Shown piece by piece: positions 17,453-22,032 of a stretch of 22,032 nucleotides of DNA. Source of the DNA: CAZKRL01 sp964555295 (GTDB taxonomy: Bacteria > Bacteroidota > Bacteroidia > Flavobacteriales_D > Sanyastnellaceae); contig CAZKRL010000042.1 of NCBI GenBank assembly GCA_964555295.1, positions 1 through 22,032 on the forward strand. The letters are read 5' to 3'. The first letter of the stretch is position 1, and each line of letters starts with the position of its first letter. The position numbers and the translations under genes are program-made. Below the pieces are notes generated by a model. The model was not told the DNA's origin. It did no database searches and was given only the letters and a program-made list of their open reading frames with translations.

Positions 17453-17479
17453 TGCCCCACGGCGTCAGGCATCTTTTTT
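17451..17479 (+). terminator. Intrinsic terminator of the alpha-glucan locus
   Basis: GATGCC (17451-17456), 11-base loop, GGCATC (17468-17473), then six Ts (17474-17479). The left arm begins inside the stop codon of the last locus gene; the right arm lies in the last codons of the convergent GH73 gene. There is no T run on the minus strand, so it acts on the plus strand only. Confidence 0.8.
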
Positions 17480-18397
17480 AAGCTTGATTTTCTTACCAGG
17501 AACAAGCAATGTTTTATCCTCTATTTTGTTGAGTCGCTTCAACACGCGCAACTTCACACCATAGTGTTGTGAGATATCGCGCAGATTTTCACCGGGCTCA
17601 ATGACATGCCACTTCTCCCAAGTGCTTCTCTTTTTGGGTTGCAGGTAAACCCACTCGCCTGCGTTAAAACTTCCGTTGAATGCAATATCGTTGTATCGTG
17701 CAATGATGTGACCATTGATATCGTGGGCTCGACCAATACTTTCTGGTGTATCTCCCTTTTGAGCCACCACATATCGGATGTTGTTTTTTGAAATTGAGGG
17801 GCTCGATGTATTGCTGCTGGTAGCCGTTGATTTCTCGGAAGACTCTACCACTTTGCCTGGTCCTCGATCAGGTTTCTTGTTGGATTTGATACAATGCAAT
17901 CCCTCCTGATCATATTCATAGAGTTGATTCTCCTCAATAATTTTAATCAGCAACGCAGGGTAATCAGGGTTCGTTGCGTAACCGCATTGCTTGAGACCTC
18001 TCGCCCATCCCTTATAATCTGAAAGCTCCAGCTCAAACAAGGGTGCATATCGATTTTTCTTCAGAAATAAGGAGTGATCTTCATACGACTCACGCGCGCT
18101 TTCATACTTGCGAAAACACTCTCCCTTCGTTTCATCATCTTCGTAAATCTTTTCTCCCTGCCAGTCCTTATGACATTTAATTCCAAAATGATTGTTGCCT
18201 TCAACGGCCAGTCGACTCTGACCATCGCGACTTTCCAGAATACCTTGAGCGAGAGTAATACTGGCGGGAATCTTATGTTCGATCATCTGAAAAATGGCTT
18301 CATTCTTCCACTGCTGGATGTATTCTGCGCGAGATGATTTGTCTTGCGTTGCAAGCACGACAGCCGGCATTAAAAACCATGATAAGACTTGGAGCAT
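17465..18397 (-). CDS. GH73-type glucosaminidase with two LysM domains (peptidoglycan hydrolase)
   Basis: A 310-residue exported murein hydrolase, expected to cut GlcNAc linkages in peptidoglycan. Signal peptide in the first about 17 residues (LSWFLMPAVVLA). Glucosaminidase domain about 22-160: ASITLAQGILESRDGQSRLA with catalytic Glu55, NNHFGIKCHKDW, YESARESYEDHSLFL, WARGLKQCGYATNPDYP. Ser/Thr-rich linker about 175-205. LysM1 about 208-254 (YVVAQKGDTPESIGRAH) and LysM2 about 262-307 (WHVIEPGENLRDISQHYG) bind glycan strands. FlgJ-like proteins share the catalytic domain, but no flagellar genes are present. It is convergent with the alpha-glucan locus, 12 bases between stop codons. Start ATG 18397. 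Confidence 0.92.
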   Translation of the reverse strand: MLQVLSWFLMPAVVLATQDKSSRAEYIQQWKNEAIFQMIEHKIPASITLAQGILESRDGQSRLAVEGNNHFGIKCHKDWQGEKIYEDDETKGECFRKYESARESYEDHSLFLKKNRYAPLFELELSDYKGWARGLKQCGYATNPDYPALLIKIIEENQLYEYDQEGLHCIKSNKKPDRGPGKVVESSEKSTATSSNTSSPSISKNNIRYVVAQKGDTPESIGRAHDINGHIIARYNDIAFNGSFNAGEWVYLQPKKRSTWEKWHVIEPGENLRDISQHYGVKLRVLKRLNKIEDKTLLVPGKKIKLKKDA

Positions 18398-18472
18398 ACG
18401 CTAAAGATTGGGCATGAATGTCAAGATCAAACAAAGCGTGGACACCCAATATAAACAGCGTCAGGTGAAAAG

Positions 18473-18494
18473 AAAAAACCCACTTTTCAGTGGG
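18473..18494 (-). terminator. Intrinsic terminator of the tRNA-Val transcript
   Basis: On the minus strand CCCACT, loop GAAA, AGTGGG followed by TTTTTTCTTTT. Stem arms are 18479-18484 and 18489-18494, with the T tract at 18473-18478 and beyond. It begins 8 bases after the tRNA 3' end. It should separate tRNA transcription from the downstream GH73 gene. Confidence 0.85.
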
Positions 18495-18502
18495 CTTCGT
18501 TG

Positions 18503-18577
18503 TGGGAGCAACAGGGTTCGAACCTGTGACCCCCTGCTTGTAAGGCAGGTGCTCTGAACCAGCTGAGCTATGCTCCC
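18503..18577 (-). tRNA. tRNA-Val (anticodon UAC)
   Basis: The minus strand folds into a full cloverleaf of 75 bases: acceptor GGGAGCA/TGCTCCC with discriminator A, D arm AGCTCAGCTGGTTCAGAGC, anticodon stem CCTGC/GCAGG around loop CTTACAA (anticodon TAC, decoding GTA), and T arm ACAGG-TTCGAAC-CCTGT. CCA is not encoded. A promoter-like pair lies just upstream and a terminator just downstream, so it is transcribed alone. Confidence 0.96.
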
Positions 18578-18591
18578 ATTCATTTGGGGTG

Positions 18592-18620
18592 CGAATATAC
18601 CTCAACACCCTTCGATACAA
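18592..18620 (-). promoter_or_regulatory. Predicted promoter of tRNA-Val
   Basis: On the minus strand TATATTCG (complement of 18592-18599) is a one-mismatch -7 box with TTG (complement of 18618-18620) 18 bases upstream. The box ends 14 bases before the tRNA 5' end, leaving room for a short leader. It lies between the YwqK-like stop codon and the tRNA. Confidence 0.5.
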
Positions 18621-18629
18621 AAAGAAATT

Positions 18630-19004
18630 TTAAAAGTTGAGTGTTCTGACCAATTTTCCGTTCTTCCAAACTTCTTCCTTCACTTTCTTACCGTTTTGAT
18701 CATACTGAATGGAGGCCCCGTCTTCCCGGCCCATATTGTAGGATTCCTCTGTTTTCAACTTGCCGTTTTCATGGTAGTATTTCCAGGTTCCATGCTCAAC
18801 ATTTTTCTTATACCCTCCTTCCCATTGCATTTTTCCATTGGAAAAATAGACCTCTTCCCGTGCCAATGCACCGGTTCCTTTTTCGAAAAACATTACAACA
18901 TGCTCCTTGCCGTTATCGTGCTTGCGCATCACTCTGCGCTCCAGCGGCACATCCTGAAAAGCCATCAACACCGAGCATATCAGCACCAAAATCATCTTCT
19001 TCAT
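18630..19004 (-). CDS. Secreted MORN-repeat-variant (YwqK-like) protein
   Basis: A 124-residue protein with signal peptide MKKMILVLICSVLMAFQ. Three or four MORN-like beta-hairpin repeats follow: NGKEHVVMFFEKG, NGKMQWEGGYKKNVEHGTW, YYHENGKLKTEESYNMGRED, YDQNGKKVKEEVWKNGKL. Databases often label such proteins as YwqK-family antitoxins; there is no toxin gene beside it and it appears exported, so that label is doubtful. In Bacteroidota these repeats are common in small exported proteins of unknown role. Start ATG 19004 is chosen for the signal peptide; an upstream ATG at 19064 would overlap the preceding gene. It lies 14 bases after that gene's stop, so the two are probably cotranscribed. Confidence 0.75.
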   Translation of the reverse strand: MKKMILVLICSVLMAFQDVPLERRVMRKHDNGKEHVVMFFEKGTGALAREEVYFSNGKMQWEGGYKKNVEHGTWKYYHENGKLKTEESYNMGREDGASIQYDQNGKKVKEEVWKNGKLVRTLNF

Positions 19005-19018
19005 ACTTCCCGATTTTA

Positions 19019-19558
19019 TCATTCTGAAGGAGGTATGTATCCAACTGTAAAATTCCCGGAGCAACTTACACTGCTTGTAGAAAGTGTACTATCCAAAACC
19101 TCATTGAGAATCAACTGAAAATTGACACTTTCCGTAGCCCCGGGTACTGATGCCTTACTTATGCTTACAGAACCGCTGACAGGCATGAATATGCGCGTCG
19201 TATCTGCCACGCCATTCAAATTATACTCAAATAACTGTGAGTGAAATTGTTGGTTGGTTTCGTTGGTAACAAATTGACCTCCCGACCCGATATCATCTAC
19301 CTCAATCCATCCACTCAAACTATGCGTCTTCTCCTCTCCATCCACTCTGACATCTGCTGAGAAATGATATCTGCGATAATCGAGACGAGTAGAATCTGCC
19401 GAGGCCTGATGCGACGCCAACAACTTGTAACTGCCACCCGACCATGACACATCGCCGCAATTGCAAGCGTAGGGTTCTGCAACATAGTCGGGAGTTTTTT
19501 TACAAGCCCAAATAGTTAAAGCGACTAAAACGATTGAAAATTTATTTATCCATTTCAC
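19019..19558 (-). CDS. Putative lipoprotein of unknown function
   Basis: A 179-residue protein. Reading from the GTG at 19558 gives MKWINKFSIVLVALTIWAC, a good lipoprotein signal with Cys19 followed by KK. The body is polar and beta-rich, with CNCGDVSWSGGSYKL near the N-terminus, DYRRYHFSADVRVDGEEK, HSLSGWIEVDDIG and FMPVSGSVSISKA, and ends SCSGNFTVGYIPPSE. I do not recognise a family. ATG 19594 is the alternative start but would place 12 extra residues before the signal and lie upstream of or within the predicted promoter. It precedes the MORN-repeat gene by 14 bases, suggesting a two-gene unit downstream of the MCE gene. Confidence 0.6.
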   Translation of the reverse strand: MKWINKFSIVLVALTIWACKKTPDYVAEPYACNCGDVSWSGGSYKLLASHQASADSTRLDYRRYHFSADVRVDGEEKTHSLSGWIEVDDIGSGGQFVTNETNQQFHSQLFEYNLNGVADTTRIFMPVSGSVSISKASVPGATESVNFQLILNEVLDSTLSTSSVSCSGNFTVGYIPPSE

Positions 19559-19581
19559 GATGTGAAGGTATTTAAAAATCC

Positions 19582-19614
19582 CAAAATTGATCATTTCCAA
19601 AACAAAAAAAACAA
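19582..19614 (-). promoter_or_regulatory. Possible promoter of the lipoprotein / MORN pair
   Basis: Minus-strand CAATTTTG (complement of 19582-19589) is one mismatch from TAnnTTTG, with TTG (complement of 19612-19614) 22 bases upstream. The box ends 23 bases before the GTG at 19558, close to the 24-base distance seen at htrA, which favours the GTG start. Confidence 0.35.
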
Positions 19615-19653
19615 TCCTATCCCAACTCAACCCCCCGATACCTCGAATGGATA

Positions 19654-20700
19654 TCAATCACGCCTTTCTTCACGAATACCCTTTTTCACCTCCTCGCGAA
19701 TAAGTTCTTTCTCTCGATGTGTAAGCTTTGCATCACCATCATCCTTACCTCCGAAAACTGAAACATTGATATATCGTTTCGGATTCTCTTGTATGTCGTT
19801 CAGTAAAAAATCAAGACTCTTTCCCGCTATCAACAATTGCTGATGAAGCGAATCAGTATGCGTTATTTTACCCAAAGAACTTTCCTCATTATTCAAATTG
19901 GATAGTACCTTATTCAAGCCTGTAACGGCCGTTTCCAGCGAGCGAAGCATCTGGCCAATATTGGCATTCGCGAGCGAATCAGTTATTCGATTGGCGTTTT
20001 TCAGAGTACCTGTGAGTACGTCTGAATGTAACTTAAGCTTTTCGCTAATATCCCGCGCGTTACGAAAGATCTCTGTGAAATTTTGTCGATTCTCGGTGAG
20101 CGTGCCCGTCATCTCTCCCGTAAGTGCCGAGAGATTTTGAAAGGTCTGTTGAATATTCTTGAACATGACCTCGATGCTTTGACTATCCTCGCTTTTCAGG
20201 GCAGAGCTCAATCCGGTGAGGAGGGAGTCGAGGGTGGTGAATATTTGAGTCGTTTTCTTTTTAAGTGGCTCAATTTCCTGTTTGATACTTTCGGTGATAC
20301 CGAGCACAACGCCCGATGATAATGTATCTCCACTCACGGCTATCTCGGGCGATGCACCCATGATTATTTGCAATGATTTTCCTCCGAATAAATCGGCATC
20401 AAAGATTTCGAATTTCGTGTCGCGTGGCAGCTTCAGTTTCTTATCGTTGATGATTACTTCGGCCACTATTCTTCCTGATCCGTCGGTGTGAAGTGATACA
20501 TTTTTCACCACACCAATCTTGAAGCCGTTGAGCACGACCGGACTCGCTGCCTCAAGGCCGGAGACGTTATTATAGACAGCGTAAAATTTCTGCTTGTCCA
20601 TGAAAAGGTTGATACCCTTCAAATAATTTACACCGATGTACAGAACAGCAATAGCAGAAACCACCACCAAACCCACCAAAAACTCTCTGTTCAATTTCAT
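19654..20700 (-). CDS. MCE (MlaD-type) lipid-transport family protein
   Basis: A 348-residue inner-membrane-anchored periplasmic protein. One N-terminal membrane segment (FLVGLVVVSAIAVLYIGVNY, 7-26) is followed by a single MCE domain at about 38-115 (YAVYNNVSGLEAASPVVLNG, IGVVKNVSLH, DADLFGGKSLQIIMG). Long helical stretches fill about 130-300 (IKQEIEPLKKKTTQIF, TENRQNFTEIFRNARDI), and the C-terminus is charged. MCE proteins form rings or tubes that carry phospholipids between membranes with MlaE/MlaF-type ABC transporters, which are not in this window. Its ATG overlaps the amidase stop codon by 4 bases (ATGA), so translation is coupled to the upstream amidase. Substrate unknown. The symbol mlaD is withheld because only the MCE family is certain. 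Confidence 0.9.
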   Translation of the reverse strand: MKLNREFLVGLVVVSAIAVLYIGVNYLKGINLFMDKQKFYAVYNNVSGLEAASPVVLNGFKIGVVKNVSLHTDGSGRIVAEVIINDKKLKLPRDTKFEIFDADLFGGKSLQIIMGASPEIAVSGDTLSSGVVLGITESIKQEIEPLKKKTTQIFTTLDSLLTGLSSALKSEDSQSIEVMFKNIQQTFQNLSALTGEMTGTLTENRQNFTEIFRNARDISEKLKLHSDVLTGTLKNANRITDSLANANIGQMLRSLETAVTGLNKVLSNLNNEESSLGKITHTDSLHQQLLIAGKSLDFLLNDIQENPKRYINVSVFGGKDDGDAKLTHREKELIREEVKKGIREERRD

Positions 20701-21908
20701 TCCTTACCCGTTTTCTGAACCGCTACGCCCAGCTCAATTCTGCGATTATCTTCGAAAGCCACCAAAAACGCATCCTTAAAACCCGCCGTCTTCAATACCT
20801 CTTGCATGGCCTTCGCCTCTTTGTACGAAGCGGTTGAGCCCGCAAGGTACTTGAAAACTCCGTTGTATTCGTAGTGATCAATTTTTTCAATACCCTTAAA
20901 AACTTTATCAGTCGATTTAAGCGGAACCTCCGAGCTCACAATTTGCACCTGATAACGAATTCCTTGTGAAATCGTGCGGTAGGAGATCGATTGAGGATTA
21001 AAGGCCTTCGACTCTGTCTTTTCTGTGGGCCTTGAAGCCGGCTCCACAGGAGCAGCTACGGCATCTTTATTGCCATAAAATGATTTGAACGCACGGAAAA
21101 TCGCCGAGGCCATATGGGTCTTTCCATCATCGGAATGCAAGAAATCTTCCTCCTCTGCATTCGTCAAAAATCCCAATTCAATGAGAATGCTCGGCATGTT
21201 GGTAAACGAAATCACATAGTAACCGGCCTGCTTCACCCCGCGATCCTTTCGACCTACCTTCTTCACAAATTGCTCTTGCACCTTGTCTGCCAGATCAATG
21301 CTCTTGCCCAAAAAAGCGTTTTCACGCATGCTCAAAATAATATAGGTATCGGGGTCACGCGGATTGAAGCCCTCGTAATTCTTCTCATGATCCTTCTCCA
21401 AATAAATTGAGGCATTCTCGCGCATCGCTGTCTTGAGAGATTCTTCTGATTTATGCAATCCCATGACAAAGGTTTCAGCACCGAATGCATTGGTATTGTC
21501 ATTGGCATTGCAGTGAATCGAGACAAACAAATCTGCGTGGGCATTGTTGGCCGTCTTCACCCGATCGCTGAGGGTTGGAAAGGTGTCGCCCTTGCGAGTA
21601 TAGACAATTTTCACATCAGGAAATTGTTTCGTCACATACTCACCAAATTTCAGTGCAACATCCAAACTGATGTCCTTCTCCGTTTTCTTCTTTCTGCCTG
21701 TACCCAAATTCCCCGGGTCTGACCCACCGTGACCGGCATCAATCACCAAAATAAAAGCCGGTTCCTCAAAGGAATCTTGCCACAAAAACGACAAGGTTCC
21801 CACCGAAATCAAGAGCATGAGAAAGGCTCGGGTTCTCCCCATCGTGCGCAATCTATTTTCAAGTTTAACTCTCATACTGAAACCATTCTCCCTTAAAACA
21901 TGAAACAT
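20697..21908 (-). CDS. N-acetylmuramoyl-L-alanine amidase (Amidase_3) with C-terminal SPOR-like domain
   Basis: A zinc amidase cutting the bond between MurNAc and the stem peptide in peptidoglycan, as AmiC-type enzymes do in cell separation. Numbering from ATG 21908 (403 residues): zinc ligands His60 in VIDAGHGGSDPG, Glu77 in TEKDISLDVA, His132 in LFVSIHCNA; catalytic Glu244 in ILIELGFLTNAEEE. A linker (280-310) leads to a domain at about 315-392 (GIRYQVQIVSSE, GSTASYKEAKAMQEVLKTAG) like SPOR, which binds denuded glycan at division sites. Candidate starts are ATG 21908, 21875 and 21842; the last gives the most compact signal peptide (MGRTRAFLMLLISVGTLSFL), so the N-terminus is uncertain. It overlaps the MCE gene by 4 bases. 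An exact -7 box lies 84 bases upstream of the longest start. Confidence 0.92.
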   Translation of the reverse strand: MFHVLRENGFSMRVKLENRLRTMGRTRAFLMLLISVGTLSFLWQDSFEEPAFILVIDAGHGGSDPGNLGTGRKKKTEKDISLDVALKFGEYVTKQFPDVKIVYTRKGDTFPTLSDRVKTANNAHADLFVSIHCNANDNTNAFGAETFVMGLHKSEESLKTAMRENASIYLEKDHEKNYEGFNPRDPDTYIILSMRENAFLGKSIDLADKVQEQFVKKVGRKDRGVKQAGYYVISFTNMPSILIELGFLTNAEEEDFLHSDDGKTHMASAIFRAFKSFYGNKDAVAAPVEPASRPTEKTESKAFNPQSISYRTISQGIRYQVQIVSSEVPLKSTDKVFKGIEKIDHYEYNGVFKYLAGSTASYKEAKAMQEVLKTAGFKDAFLVAFEDNRRIELGVAVQKTGKE

Positions 21909-21992
21909 CTGCCTTACAACCTAACCAGTGTCAACCTTTGAATACTCGTTGTTTTGAAACTCATTATTGAAACCTTCTTCAACTGTTCACAT

Positions 21993-22006
21993 CAAAGGTA
22001 TTTTTG
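21993..22006. promoter_or_regulatory. Back-to-back -7 boxes, candidate divergent promoters
   Basis: Minus strand: TACCTTTG (complement of 21993-22000), facing the amidase. Plus strand: TATTTTTG (21999-22006), facing the right edge. Both match TAnnTTTG exactly and share the two bases 21999-22000. Neither has a clean TTG at the expected -33 distance. The plus-strand box ends 16 bases before an ATG at 22023, the same spacing as at the amylase gene. The rest of 21909-22032 shows no gene. Confidence 0.4.
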
Positions 22007-22032
22007 CGACAGCCAAAGGCTGATGATAAGAA

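Noticed and set aside
18503..18577. tRNA-Val as an integration site for a mobile element
   Set aside because: No integrase, no repeated 3' tRNA fragment and no foreign-looking genes were seen on either side.
18630..19004. Toxin-antitoxin module suggested by the YwqK-like repeats
   Set aside because: No toxin gene is adjacent, the protein has a signal peptide, and MORN-like repeats alone do not indicate an antitoxin.
1..22032. CRISPR arrays, insertion sequences, prophage or defence genes
   Set aside because: No regularly spaced repeats, transposase, phage or nuclease-defence motifs were recognised on either strand.

Overview
The window reads as a scaffolded piece (it contains a run of 100 Ns) of a genome from the Bacteroidota, probably a flavobacterial or related environmental lineage. 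Evidence: a SusC/SusD outer-membrane pair, two secreted proteins ending in type A type-IX-secretion (T9SS) sorting domains, Bacteroidota-style HldD and FolD proteins, and several promoter boxes of the Bacteroidota form TAnnTTTG. There is no insertion sequence, phage gene, CRISPR array or recognisable defence system.

Layout. 1-1917 (+): 3' part of a secreted CotH-kinase-like protein with a T9SS tail, interrupted by the assembly gap. 2088-3557 (-): HtrA/DegP periplasmic protease with its own promoter. 3635-4876 (-): dihydroorotase-family protein that has lost metal-site residues, divergent from 4972-5898 (+), a short Ppx/GppA phosphatase whose end overlaps the convergent hldD (5892-6881, -). 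6882-7182: no gene seen. 7183-8092 (-): folD with a hairpin terminator.

8210-17452 (+) is the centrepiece: a five-gene alpha-glucan utilisation locus running promoter, secreted GH13 amylase, SusC, SusD, DUF5004-like lipoprotein, two-module secreted protein, terminator, with gaps of 23, 1, 1 and -1 nt. Inferred working: the surface amylase cuts alpha-glucan, SusD and the small lipoproteins or secreted proteins capture oligosaccharides, and SusC imports them with TonB energy. The SusD carries an inserted lamin-tail domain of about 170 residues, flanked by two cysteines. This is the most unusual thing in the window.

17465-21908 (-) is an envelope block: GH73-LysM glucosaminidase, tRNA-Val with promoter and terminator, a secreted YwqK/MORN-repeat protein, an unknown lipoprotein, an MCE/MlaD-type lipid-transport protein, and an N-acetylmuramoyl-L-alanine amidase with a SPOR-like tail. 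A divergent promoter pair lies at the right edge.

I did not find a clearly new system. The best candidates for novelty are the LTD-in-SusD fusion, the shared module between the amylase N-terminus and the last gene of the locus, and the metal-site-less dihydroorotase homologue.
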